Shown here piece by piece: positions 26,385 to 38,755 of a DNA stretch of 64,000 bases (its first letter is position 1; each line of letters starts with the position of its first letter). The stretch covers positions 10,140,442-10,204,441 of the forward strand of contig JACDQD010000008.1 in NCBI GenBank assembly GCA_019843655.1, given 5' to 3'. The notes beneath the pieces were generated by a model. The model was not told where the DNA came from and did no database searches. It saw only the letters and a list, made by a program, of their open reading frames with translations. Source of the DNA: Lethocerus indicus. Lineage: Eukaryota > Arthropoda > Insecta > Hemiptera > Belostomatidae. A program made the translations under genes and the position numbers.

Positions 26385-26404
26385 TAGGTGTCAGGTGACA
26401 CCTA
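26385..26404. promoter_or_regulatory. Palindromic T-box-like / E-box element
   Basis: Arms TAGGTGTC and GACACCTA around AGGT. Each arm resembles a T-box half-site (AGGTGTGA-type) with one difference, and the centre contains CAGGTG, the Snail-type E-box. Function is inferred from motif similarity alone. Confidence 0.3.
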
Positions 26405-28400
26405 TATTGTAACAATAGGGCCTCATTTTTTGTTTCACACTTATCACCATTCCCAACAATACGTCAAACCTTTTTAGAGTTAGATATATGAAACAAAAAT
26501 AACACAGCAATCACTGGCTTAACGATTCCAAAACGATTATAAACCGAGAGATGAGATAGCGATTTATCAGCCTTTGTGAAAAGTTCTAATAATAGATCAC
26601 TCGATTTTTATTGGAATCAAAACAATACGTCAAAATTAAGAGCGTTCGATAAATCAAGGTGATAGTTCACACGGTATGTCCACTTCCCACATACAACTTT
26701 TAGTCGAACAGAACACCAACCGAAAATTGGGTAAATATAATATAATTTTTCATATTTAAACTGAACAAAACGCGGTCTCTTTCGACCAATAGATGGGTGT
26801 CTGTGCCCGATTTCACAATATCATCATTACTGTAATAATTCATGGAGTAATTAAAACTGAAACCAGGTTATAGAATTTAAAAACCCGAGATTGAACAGGA
26901 ATTATATTTTGTAACAGTTAATTCTGGATGGAAAACGTTCTGTCCATAAAAATGAGACCGAATATCCGTCGGACCTATACTTAGGAATAATAACGATTAC
27001 TTTTTATAGAGCTGAATCTATAATTAATGCCAAATAATTAAGGGCGAAGACTACTTCATTCTGGTTAAACCCTCTCACTTTCTGCTACTACGTTCATAGT
27101 AGCTCACTGTAGCTATTACATATTCGGTTAGCAGATAATGCTAACATTGTGTAAAAAAACTTGAGTATGTCGAATAGCTAAAGTACTTTATTATTATAAT
27201 GAAATCAAGCTCTCAGAGATTCTCCACCTATAAAATTAAATTTAAATTAATACTTCATAATGATTTATCAATCAATAGTTCCAATGATAGTGATATCGAT
27301 ACTTGGAGTTTTCCGATTTCGGTTTAATCAGATAAGTCCTCTTTGGTGGGGCTAATGGGCAGCCTATTAGTATTAAGCCGGCAGGCTGTGCTCAGCCAGC
27401 AGGTGTAAGCCCCGGGAGCGGTGCACCGGGCCTTGAAACTCAAATTTACAGTTAAATTGACGTCGGCAGATTAAAATCTACCCGACGGATCGTTTCGCCA
27501 AATGACAGGGGCCGGTAACCGTTAAAATGAAGGTAAAAATCGCTCGGATATCCAGTCGGAACTCGAGAGCACAGCTGCCGCAAAGTGCACGGAATTTTAA
27601 CTTTAACGTTGTAGAATAAAGATTTTTAAGCATTGGACCTTGGAAAGATCACAAGTGTCACCTTGGATTACATTTTACAAATTAAATAGTGCCTAGGTAG
27701 GGTCAAATTTTTTAAATGTAGAACATACAGGAAACATTTTTGATAATTATTACATAAGTAGACGCGTCCGAATGCTACTACGAATACAAACGCCCAATAT
27801 TTGTATGGAAGTGTTTATTTCGGAGTATTTTTTAAAATTAATTCTAAAGTTAACGCGGGAAAGAGAGAAAAAATATAACTTTCCAGTTATAGTATAGTAG
27901 TTCAAGTATAAGTTTCAGGATAGAAATCCGTAAACCCGACCCGCATCAAGATACAGGGTAGCACAGAGAGACTCAGACTATTTGAAACTACAATTCTCAG
28001 AACTGTAACAAATGTACACCATCAGAAATACGTAGATACCAACAATAGATCAGTTAGTGCAGACATGCTGCCAAAGATATCAAACTAGAAATACTTTGAG
28101 TAGGACGAAACTTCAAATACAAAATTGGCATGAAAACGGACCAAGTTCAAATTTAATCTGAAAAAAGATGTATTGGATATTTATCTTTCTATTAGTATGT
28201 AATCTTTTTTAATTACACTATTCTAATTTTTACCCGCTACATTATTTAGACTTCACTTTCGAATATACCCGTATAATCGCGTATCGAGCGTATCGCTTAT
28301 CGTCTCAGACAAGCCACATTCGGTTGATCTAATCATTTGAATCTAACGCACTCCGGATTGGCAGTGTATCAGTATTAAGTTATTTGACTATATTTAATTC

Positions 28401-28426
28401 GAAGATATTAAATATATTTAATCTTC
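28401..28426. repeat. AT-rich near-perfect palindrome
   Basis: GAAGATaTTAAATA against TATTTAATCTTC: 12 paired bases per arm with one bulged A and no loop. A cruciform-prone or homeodomain-type AT-rich site. Confidence 0.6.
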
Positions 28427-29061
28427 AGTTTAGGCTATTCTACTTATGATGCGTGTAGCGTGACGCTATGCCACCGAGGTTATAGATAAAAGATTCATTC
28501 GGGACAGTGTTTAACCGATTATTTTTTCCTGAGCGAGCGCTCGGGTAAAAGCGTGTAATTGCGAAAAAATTAATCAACTCGTTTGCTTTGAAGAACGGCC
28601 CGACCATTTTTCACGCTTTCGTATCTAGAGCCGGTGAAAATACAAAGGGATTGCGCAGGCCGTGCACTTTGCCCTGTCCGAGTGACGCGCTTGAACTTAT
28701 TAAAAAAAGTTACAGCCGCGCAGTTACATTTCTGAAACCAAATTCGATTAGGGACCCGCTTAATGTAGCAAGTACGCTAAAGGTCTATACAGCAAGGTGT
28801 TCTCGTTTTAGAGAGAATTATAAAGGGAAAAAAGCTCCATAAAAATATAAAGGAAACACCTATTTCAAGGGTTAAACCTCACCAGAATGATTAATAGTCT
28901 GAAGGTGCATAAAAAAACTATATTTCCAATACTGGTCAAAATTCATTCAAAAAATATTTTTTCACTAATACATTTCGATGTTAGAAGCAAATTTCTTGTT
29001 GGCATCTTAAAGTTCGATACAATCTAAGATCGCAACATAAGCCTCGTATACTCTATTTTAA

Positions 29062-29096
29062 AAGATCCTTATATAAGAATATTATATAAGGATCTT
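29062..29096. repeat. 15-bp perfect inverted repeat, 5-nt loop
   Basis: Arms AAGATCCTTATATAA (29062-29076) and its exact reverse complement (29082-29096) with loop GAATA. It could form a hairpin or cruciform. The AT-rich inner stem and the short loop argue against a microRNA precursor. Confidence 0.85.
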
Positions 29097-29387
29097 ATAT
29101 ACGAAACAAAGCATGTTTCGTTTTAAAATAATGAAATTGGAGTAATTTAAATGGAAGCGAATAATTTAGTAAACTTTGTGCCATCACTTTATAAAGTTTT
29201 TAAAATTTAGCTAATGGAATATTCAGCTCCATTAGTCAAATATTGTGCATAATCTCGCCAAATTTTTACCAAGTTCAAACGGACTGCTACAAGATTGTAA
29301 GCCAATCCGTTGAATATTCACGAAAAACCACGTTGCTTGCCATTTTTCTAGAAAGTCAACCACTCATTTGTAACCACCTCTAATAAT

Positions 29388-29585
29388 ATGAAGAAGAAAA
29401 TATACAATATTATGCGGGAGGAAAAATATAGAAGCCTTCAATTGGGTATCATTGTGCCGGAGAAAGCGGATGCACCCCTTGACCACTTTCTCCGGTGGGC
29501 GGCGGAAGAATTTCAGATTTTCGACGAAGGGTATTTTAAAGAAACCTATTCCACGACGAATAAGGTGTTATATAAGGTGAAATAA
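29388..29585 (+). other. Small ATG-initiated open frame, 65 codons, with an internal hairpin
   Basis: Starts ATG AAG AAG and ends TAA; charged, non-repetitive translation (MKKKIYNIMREEKYRS ... DHFLRWAAEEFQIFDEGYF). It includes a 10-bp inverted repeat, CCGGAGAAAG (29457-29466) with CTTTCTCCGG (29486-29495). I do not recognise it. It stands out as GC-richer than its surroundings but may be chance. Confidence 0.15.
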
Positions 29586-30495
29586 TACTGAATCAGAAGG
29601 GGACTGCTTAATATAATTGAGGGAGCCCAGAGTAAAGGAATACTGGAAATTTATTATAATGTAGATAGTATTAGACCATTACTATCATCAAATTAGGTCA
29701 GTCAAAATATATTTCAGGAAGTTCGTTCTGTTATGCGTCACTCCAGTTTTATTCCCCTAAACAGATTCAGATGCAGTTGAAATAGTATTCGTTTTTTGTT
29801 TTCGGGTTCAACCCTTCTTTTCCCAGAGGGATTATTCCTTTCAGGTATAGAATGAACAAAAGTAGACCTCTGTAATCCGAACCCAAACAGACAGGCTGAA
29901 GGGCATCCCATATTAATACAACCTTATTTAAACAATGCTTTCGAAAATTATTTTTACCAATGAATCATATATTATAAAGGATGGCTCAAATATTTTGTCA
30001 AACAAAATAATTAAATTTAAAATTTCAGTTGGTACTATAACCAACAATATTTTCTTATTTTCATATTTTTTTCCAGCTTTACGCACATTTACTGTCCGTA
30101 TCTACTGAAACGAATCTGTACCGGAAAGCTCACTATGTAGACGGGTTTAGAATAAAGGAAGATTTTTTCTATTTCTGAAGCCGGAAACTAATTAGGAATA
30201 GGCAACATTTTCTTAAATGAGCCAGCTTAATTGACCCAGTGTTGAAACAACCAGGATTTCCTAGGATTCGGCCATCCCGTGAAATTAAGAAGGGGCCCTG
30301 ACAGCGGTTTCCAGTTGGAAAGCGTCCTTTCAACACACGGGGAAATGTCAAAATAAAAGTAAATGGAGGAAACTCAGGTCGGCTGGAGTGATGTCAACAA
30401 TCTTGACGCGGTACAGAAGTCAATTTTGTGATGCTTAGAAATGAAAAGGTGAATTGTAATTAAAACTAATTAAAAGAGCGTTAAAATGTACTCAC

Positions 30496-30525
30496 CGACA
30501 TGCGACAGCTGTGACAATTCAGAAT
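30496..30525 (-). other. Candidate 30-nt phase-1 mini-exon
   Basis: Minus strand, acceptor TTTTGTTATGTTTCAG and donor GTCG|GTGAGTAC. In phase 1 it reads DSELSQLSHV, open and in frame with the two upstream candidates. Both splice sites are strong, but short exon-like intervals arise by chance in 64 kb. Confidence 0.22.
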
Positions 30526-33350
30526 CTGAAACATAACAAAACGTAAAACTGATTAACGCAATTTGTCTTTAAGTTTTTAAAATGATTAAAATTCTGAATT
30601 ATGCGTATTCAACAAAACAAACTGATGTCACAAATCAGTGACATGATGGCGTGGGAACATATATGGGCGGAAAGGGTTGTGTCATATTATTGAAATATAA
30701 GTTACTGTGTTGAGAAATTAGTGTGTTTTTCTGATTTGACAATATTAAGAATTTAAGGAATCTAATAAATACAAGAAATCATTTATTTCAGTCATCCAAT
30801 TCTGGACATTTCAGCGCCGATGTATATATGACCGTGAAAGATGTTCTCCCAAGCAATAAACCTGTTAGTGTATTTTACACACTGAATAGCGTTTCGAGGA
30901 AATCGCCGCTGCGTAGTTTATTTTTTGCTTCACGGCTCTATATAAACAGGGACCATGCCAAATTTCAGCTTTCTAGCATAACGGGAAGCGGGAGGATTTA
31001 AAATGATGAGCGCTTTCACTTTTCCAATTGTGAATAAATCAACGCACTCAATATTATAATAATTCGGGCAATCCATTCGTGAAATTCAATAAAAATAAAT
31101 TTTGTATCTTGACTTGAAATTTTCTGTCTAGCGTTCGTGAGCAGAAGTGCATGAAGAACATGTTGTAGTGCAAGAAATTTACTAAATCAAGATTACAATC
31201 AAGGTAATGGCAGTTCTTCGAATATGACATTGAATTTAATAAAGGAACGCCCATATGATATTTGACATATAAAGAAATTCGAATATATGTAAGTCGCTAT
31301 TAAATAAATTATAATAATGGCTACTTTCAGTTACGAATTTAATCGTAATCGAATGAGACTGTCTATATGAACTTGAACTAGTTCAAAAAAAATCCCAAAC
31401 ACATTTTCATTAAAAATCGTTTGAGATCTAAAAAAGGTAATTACCAAATTTGTAAGAAATCAGAAATATTTGGGAAGTATTATTTTGCTAAAGCTTTCTT
31501 AAATTAATAATATCGCTACCGCGGCAATTTTGAGCACCGCCAATTGAAACAAAAGTGAAACTTCACTTAGGTCCGACTAATTGTTAAAAATGCGATCATC
31601 CAGGCGATGACGATTTCACGTTGATCAGAAAATCACGGCCGTTGCACGTGCGGCTTAATACACGTATCGTGTAAGAAGTTTAATATGCCGGATGCGTTCA
31701 AGATAAAATTTCAAGGGTTTTACCCGGCCCATACTTAGTTTTTTTTCATCGCTGCGATAGTCAAAAATGGCTCTTTCGTAGAAACAATTACAGCGATTAG
31801 AGTTGTATAAGACGCAGAAAACAGCTAACTTCAATGCTCGTGTTTTGATTTTTTTCTCGGTCAGTGTTAAATTTATCTTCTTCGTTAATATTAGAACCAA
31901 CAAAGGTAAAGGCCGTATGATAAATGCCGCCATGCATTATGCTGTATCAACATTGAACCTGGTGCGCGTCATTCCTAAAAGTTTACACTCCGGTGTACCA
32001 ATCTTGAGCCTTCTGTCTGAGAGCATTATTGCTTACAGGCGATAAATAACCGAATCTAAGTCTTCCGGCGATTTTCCCATTAAATTAAGTGATGTTGTTT
32101 GAAGACAATTTAGGTTATCAACAATAATAATACTTTAATCGATCGCCAAACTTGTCGGCCACTTGAACATCCTCTACCTACATGGTTTTACTATCATGTG
32201 TACTATGTTTGTATGTATTAGTAATGGAGTACAGCCGAATTCGGTATATCTAATCAGGCTATTTATCAGACTGGAGAAAGTATACACTTTTCATTGACAA
32301 TAATATTATGACCGAAATTATCAAACATCACTATTATTATATAATCATGGAAGTGATATTAATATTTTTCATATTAGACTGGAATGAGTATAAAAGATTA
32401 TAACATACTCATTGCCGGCTCCAAGACAAATGGCAACTCAAGGGCTCTTAGGTGACGTTCTGTCCTCACTCTACATTTTTTCAACAGTTATAATTCAGAT
32501 TGAAATCCATCGATCATTCCTTTCTGTATTGCATTATTCTATCCGATTACCCTCTTATTCCACAAAACAACCGTAAAAGTCCCTCACAAATATATTAAAG
32601 TAAAGAATGTTTTCTTCATAAGGAAACATCGCTTTCCAGATGGATCGTCTTATAAACAGTATTTGATCGTCTTACATCAAACGCATTTGACTGATTAAAA
32701 CTGAATAAAGGGCCACTGATTTAGTTTTTTTTCAATACTTAAAGGTTGAAAACATACATTTTACTTCACGATACTTTCGACAGGTCCACGAGGTTCAGGC
32801 ATATAGCCAAGAAAGAAGTCGTGAGGTTTTCACATTCATCTCTCCTGGTGGTCCCTGAGCTTGACGAATTTAAGTCAGTAGCATATTCACTTTCGGTAGT
32901 GTTCTCAGTAGGCGAAGTACGAATGGCCCTTAATAAAGGAATGGCTTGCGATATTACCTCGATTTTGTTTTGTCACGCAACATTGCGTTCCTATTTGGTT
33001 CCAATCGGTTGTGGTGAAAAATCTCCACATTAAGGACAACCCATTTAACCATAAAACGACAAAATAACCAATACTTTGTTACAGGAATGTGACAATTTTA
33101 AAACATACCGATTTTTAAATTCTTTAGCTCTTACTTGCATATCAATTGCGTAAGCCAACGGCTTATGTGAAGGTTAAAAAAATGATTGTGGAGTTCCGCA
33201 CGACCTTCGTGAATCTAAACTCCGACTCATGTAGGCTCGGCCTAGTATTTTTTCATGTATGCCACTTATGTAATCGAAACGTGAAACGGTTATTTAACGT
33301 TTACTTCACAGTTGTGACGTCATTGAAAAAAAAGTGCAAGTCGTACTTAC

Positions 33351-33380
33351 CGCCAAGTTTCATACAACTAGGCGTGACGT
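33351..33380 (-). other. Candidate 30-nt phase-1 mini-exon
   Basis: Minus strand, acceptor TTATTGTATTCAG and donor GGCG|GTAAGTACG. In phase 1 it is open and keeps the frame from the 39814-39879 candidate (DVTPSCMKLG). Length is a multiple of three. The support is splice consensus and phase only. Confidence 0.2.
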
Positions 33381-35150
33381 CTGAATACAATAACTGTTTG
33401 AGAGTTGAATAGTGTCATGTAATGGCCATTTTATTACAGTTTGTCGATAAATTCATGAAAACTAGATACAACATTTAATTTATAGTTTCCGGGGGAGGTT
33501 AGATATCTGATGTTCAATTTACTCGCACCTCATCGATTCTTTAGACCTGAGAGATAGGTTTATTATACGTTGGCGTTATTAATAAGGTATCTTAATGCTC
33601 TCCTGATTTTGATTAACGATGGCGGGAAACCCAAATGGGTGCAGACTCTAAATAGTATAGTGGATAGGAAATAACAGAGCGGTCATATTCCAAATCCTGG
33701 GGACGGGGGGGGGCAATCAGAAAGGTCAAATTAACAACCGGCTTTTACCGGCATTTAAAAACCTCAGACACACGTAAAGTCGTGTCTTCGTATTAAACGG
33801 TTCCGCCTACACGGGCTGGCATGGACTGGGGATTCCCAGTCCCACACTTTCGCCCCGGAGCTGGTAAAATACTCAAATACTCAATATACCCCTCGGACGT
33901 AAAATATTCAAATGGACGACGGGATTCCGGGAAAGTGGGAATTGGACGCGGTCGCCCGGCTTCCTGGAAAATCTCTGGTTGTTACGGATCGGCTCGGTAC
34001 ACGAGAACCAGAAGTGGAAGTGGAGGCGTGGAGAAAGGTGATGGGAGGGAAAATAAAAATCCACGAGAAATATCGGACAGGAGCGACCAGTCACCGGTCT
34101 ATGAATAGCTCGGAAATTTGAAAGTCCGGGACCGTTCCGCGATACCGGGAGGGCTAAAACTGGACGGAGGGAGAGCGCGCGCTTATTTCCACGTCTCTTG
34201 GTCACCGCAGAACCGCTTCTAAAAATATTTCCATAAGCGTTATATTGCATATCATATTTATGGCCGGCGGAAGTTTTTCCGATAATCGCTCGGCCGAGCG
34301 CAACTCGTCGCCGTATAAACATCGGGCACTCTCGGATGATTCGCGTGTTACTATAACGCGAAACACCCCGCGGTACCGGTTCCTCGAATGAACAGTATAT
34401 CATACGGGGGCACTTACAAGGCGCAACACGCCTCGTTAATCTACTGACGCCAGTTGAATATGGCGCGAAGCCGAGACTATTCTCCTAACTATTATTATAG
34501 TATTCCATGTCAACGGACAAGTAACAGGAGAAAATTATGGGGACGGTCAGAAGAAATTAACATCGTAATGAAAATGCTTAAATTGAAGGGTCTTAAATCG
34601 GCACCTACTGTCCAGAATTGGTGGTCAGGCTCTTGAAAGTCAAGACGGGAAATACAAATCCGTGATGATATTAATGAACTACTCTTTTCAATTAACTGGA
34701 CTGATTTTAGTCCGTTACGCAAAATGCAAACAAGTCAATGAAACCATTATTCAGTGCAGTTTCAAATACTTTCATAGCGCAACTCTCAACAACTTTTTCT
34801 TTCATTGTTCAAAGCCGGGTATGAGAAATGGGAATTTCTTTAGGCACGATGAGTTTCCTATTAGCAGGCAGTGAAAGTTTCATATCTCAGAAAACTGTGT
34901 GCGTCTGTGAGCACCACCAGTTACGTTGGGGAAATTATAATGTGCGATTTTAAAGTTATTGTAGTCACGTATTATTTAATGTCTGCTGACAAGTTACATT
35001 TTAAATATTCGTTCGAACAATTGGTCACCGGTCTTTATAACTGTCGAAGTAAAAAATAAAGATAAACGCGGGATAGCAAATAGCCCCCCTCTATCAGGAG
35101 TGCCTTCTATTAATATTTCCAAATTCTATAATTCCATTTTCAATCAATAA

Positions 35151-35166
35151 GCCAAGTACACTTGGC
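35151..35166. repeat. 16-bp palindrome
   Basis: GCCAAGT-AC-ACTTGGC, perfect 7-bp arms. A possible dimeric binding site. Confidence 0.55.
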
Positions 35167-37870
35167 ATTCCATTTCGCTTATTAATGTTTGTTGGAGTTG
35201 AATCGAACTACTTCTTTTTCTACCAGAGAGATAGTTCGAATAATTTCATTTTCAATTACTATACGCCGTCCATTTTATATCGATCATGTAAAATTACTAT
35301 CAATTTGCTCCCGAAGCGTGTTCAATTTCGCAATGGTCATCAGGACGAGTGTTCACAAATCGATATCGAATCTGCACGGTCCAATTTCACGATGTTCAGA
35401 AATTTATTAATACGTATTATTATGTCCCTATATTAAAGTAATACAAATAAATTAATTAAACGACAAGGAATAGGCTTCTTATAAGAAGTTGAAGTGTTCG
35501 TTTAACGGTTACAGCAGAGCCGGGACGTGAATCAGCCAGTCTCGACTTGGTGAAAATTAAAAATGTTACGGAAACTTTTTATGTTCGAAACGGAAAAATG
35601 CTCTATTTGGGTCTTTTAGTGCCAGGAATATTCAGTGAAAAATGTAATTTGGAACGGAAATTAAATCCTTCGGACGGATGCCAATGAAACTGCATTAAGC
35701 GGCCATCAATAATGGCCGGATTGATGCAATATGTCGAAGTTAATTTTCTTACCCCCCCGAAGCACGATTGTAATTGCGCATAATGCACGCACTGCATTAG
35801 AACGAGGCCAAGGGCAGTTGAGGCCATTTCAGCGGGGGTTTTCGAGCGTCATAGGGTCTACCTCAGGGCAACGATTCCCAATCTAATCGGCCGATAAGTT
35901 TCCACATCTAATCGAAGCTGTATCGATATTAATAAAGAATTATAAAAAAAAAACGAGGCCACTCCTGAATTTGAGACGTCATAGTTTCGTGATAAGAGCG
36001 CACGCAGCTGTCCCGCCCGAAGTTTGATATCGAATGAGAAATATTAATTTTTTACTAAGATACCGCACAAAAGATAAAGGTCGAGTGGATAATAGATTTC
36101 CGATTGCGTCACCGAATCCATGCCGGTCCCCTGTCATCTGGACTCTTAATCGCCGTTTCCGCCTGTCATCCTCCCTCGGCGATTCGCCCATTTCAAATGG
36201 AATATATTGCAATGCAATAATCCGGGATTAGATTCGCGATTCCAGCCAATTTAATCAACGAACAGTTAACGTTCCAACAAGCCTATTTGCCTTATAGTAG
36301 TAGACATTTTTAATTAAGGCAAAGGGTTCAATGACGGAAGAAATAAACCCAAAAATAAGATATTAAATTCTAATAATGAAATGCCATCGATATGTATCAT
36401 CAGTTAGTGGTATGGAACAGAACGCGATTCAGATGATAAATGGCTTGAACCGGCCCACAAGGTAAATATGACAGGGCTATGTTGAAAAGTGAATGTTACA
36501 TTTTTCCACCAGACATCAGTCGTTATTCGTAGTCCCACGTATTGGGTAGAATGAACTTGAAACAGACCGCCCGAATGATAGCAATAAGTTAAAAAATCTA
36601 GACAATGGTTTACATCACTTTCACCTCGATCTTCATTTCTCGGACAAAATGATCGGTTTCCGTTACAGTAACCCCGTTATATTCACTAGGCGACGATGAA
36701 TCGTTTCACAAATGAGCGTTTCCATATAAGACTTTAGTTGATATTATTTCTAGTTAATATCTCTTTTCCGGCCGTGTGCATTGATGTCAAGGCGATCGAC
36801 GCCTAAACAAATATGTCGGACGAGATGAATCACCGAAACAATTGTCCATAAATATATAGTTTCCATATAGTATAACACCATTTTTTTATTATAATGGTTA
36901 CAGTAATAAAATCTTTTACTGTACAGTTGGTACAACGTTTCCCAGTAAAATGCTACCTACTTCAATTGGTATAATTCTAATATTTTGTAAGATATCGAGA
37001 TACTTTCATATTCGCGGATTTCTCCAACGACGGTTACCGTCGTGTCCTTATTCAATAGGGAAAGAAATGCTGCACGTACAAATCTAATTTTTTAAATTTC
37101 AATAAGCCCTGCGCAGTAATAAATCGCTAACTGATTCGTTGTGCGTCATTTGTCTCAAATTCAACGCGGACTGACATTATCGTCGGTTGTCCGTCAGTCT
37201 GCCAATCTCCAATTTATAGACTTGACTTGTATCGAAAGAAATCGCTATAGAATAAAAAATCGGGTGAAATCTTTGAAAACGGGAAGTTTACAATCGAATA
37301 ACAAAAAGTAGACAACCCATTTCAGTCTATCTCAGTTACAGACAGCCGTCTGTACGTTTACTGCTTCACTGTGTGTGCAACCGGTCGTTTCTTATTAATG
37401 CAAACAGCGCCGTATCATTTTAATTTCACTCAGCCCATGGGCCACGAAATGGTACAGAGTGAATATGTCTGTATGAGTTCGAATTCGGGCAATGTCATAA
37501 AATTATCTGAACGGTGAATATCAGTGGTATCGATGGTTCATCCCGACGAAGGACGGTGACAATTAACCGACGAGACCTTATCCCGGGTCTTGATGGTCTT
37601 GAAGTTTTCAATAACTTTCCTTGACATTTCATTGACAACCTTCTCCCCTCAAGCCACTGTTTATCCGCCGGCTGGATGTTAAATGGCGTAAATGGAATCG
37701 AGAAGGAGTTGAGACGGGGCATAACGGTGGAGGTTGAAATAGAGGCCCGAGAACCGGAAGGTTTCATGAATTATTTCAGGAATCATTAGGTGAAAGTCAC
37801 GGTCAAACCTGACTCGGGGTGGACTAACACTGAGTGACACCTACCGGCGAGGCAGTTAACTAACTGGCCG

Positions 37871-38586
37871 ATGGTCTTTAAAATGACCTTAAATTAAACA
37901 TAATATGAAACAGATTGGCATACCTTGCCATTCTATAAGAATTACTATCCAGAAAAATGTATATCTAATTTTTTATACCAATATTATTAAATACATTGAG
38001 CCAAATTTTTTCTTTTTTCAGCAATAATTCATGATTATTTCATGACAATATCAAACACATATAGTATAATATTAAATACTAGATGAAAGCAGATTTAAAA
38101 TACTAATTTCTTACTTAATATTTACAAAAAACTTTTTAATTACTAATAAAAATCATATATTTTGTTATATTGAAATTTCAATTCTGGGAGAAAAAAAGAG
38201 AAAATAAATATAAAGAGAATGAAAAATAAAGGCAATTATTTTGGAAACATCTAGAAAGTATTCCCCATAAGGACTAATTGCAGATCAAGAGAGATTATGT
38301 TAATATCCTAATATTATTGATCCTGATATTATTAAGTATAAGTAATTAGTAAGTAGAGCAGTAATTGTTACATATTATAGTAATACTAAATACAACTACC
38401 ATCATAACATTATTATTGGATAATGTATTTTAAAATTAATTTTGAATTTTCTAGTTTATGAAGTTCCTTTCTATTTTCTATTTCTACTTCTATGCCCACA
38501 ACTATGAAAACAGGTTCAGGGGAAAAGAATGAAGGGGAGTTCTATAATCACTAGACAATTGGGTTCCAGCATAGAAACATTAGGAA
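37871..38586. other. CpG-free AT-rich block
   Basis: 716 bp without a single CG dinucleotide and very AT-rich, whereas flanking DNA has CG every few tens of bases. This is the expected signature of a formerly methylated, deaminated repeat, or of a recently inserted AT-rich element. No ORF, LTR or terminal repeat is visible. The SINE-like fragment follows at its right side. Confidence 0.75.
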
Positions 38587-38700
38587 CGTTCGAATCCAGG
38601 TTGCGGACCGTATTATCCTTCAATTATAATTTGTAACTAATTTAATTAACACTAACTGTGCAAATTGAAAATATTTTTGAAATCCTAACGCCATCTAGCA

Positions 38701-38755
38701 GGCAGTGTTCGCAACCTAAGCCAAATGGAACTAACCGCTGAGCTATCTGGCGCCG
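38701..38755 (-). mobile_element. tRNA-like fragment, probable SINE head
   Basis: On the minus strand a tRNA-type 5' end with an A-box, TAGCTCAGCGGTTAG (38745-38731), is followed 14 nt later by a degenerate B-box (GGTTGCGAACACTGCC). The A-to-B spacing is far too short for a tRNA and the anticodon arm is missing, so this is not a functional tRNA gene. It fits a decayed tRNA-derived SINE. A plus-strand CGTTCGAATCC at 38587-38597 may belong to a second, oppositely oriented fragment. It lies at the edge of a CpG-free stretch. Confidence 0.4.

Larger units (their letters stand above)
15707..30495. other. Long gene-free stretch
   Basis: About 15 kb of mainly AT-rich DNA with GC/CpG-rich islands at about 16630-16860, 17930-18370, 20460-20790, 25000-25250 and 27340-27560. 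At 17401 a minus-strand donor, CTAC|GTGAGT, follows a short ATG frame (MRRANFVCY) that could be an alternative first exon, but nothing else supports it. 25500-27300 and 28850-29380 are very AT-rich with no open frames. Confidence 0.55.

Noticed and set aside
28876..28910. 16-nt exon-like interval on the minus strand (acceptor CACCTTCAG, donor TCTG|GTGAGG)
   Set aside because: Too short, with an in-frame stop in phase 1; a chance pairing of splice-like sites.
33873..34403. Longest open frame in the window (176 codons, minus)
   Set aside because: Other frames are open in the same GC-rich island and no domain or compositional signature of a protein is recognisable; likely composition-driven.
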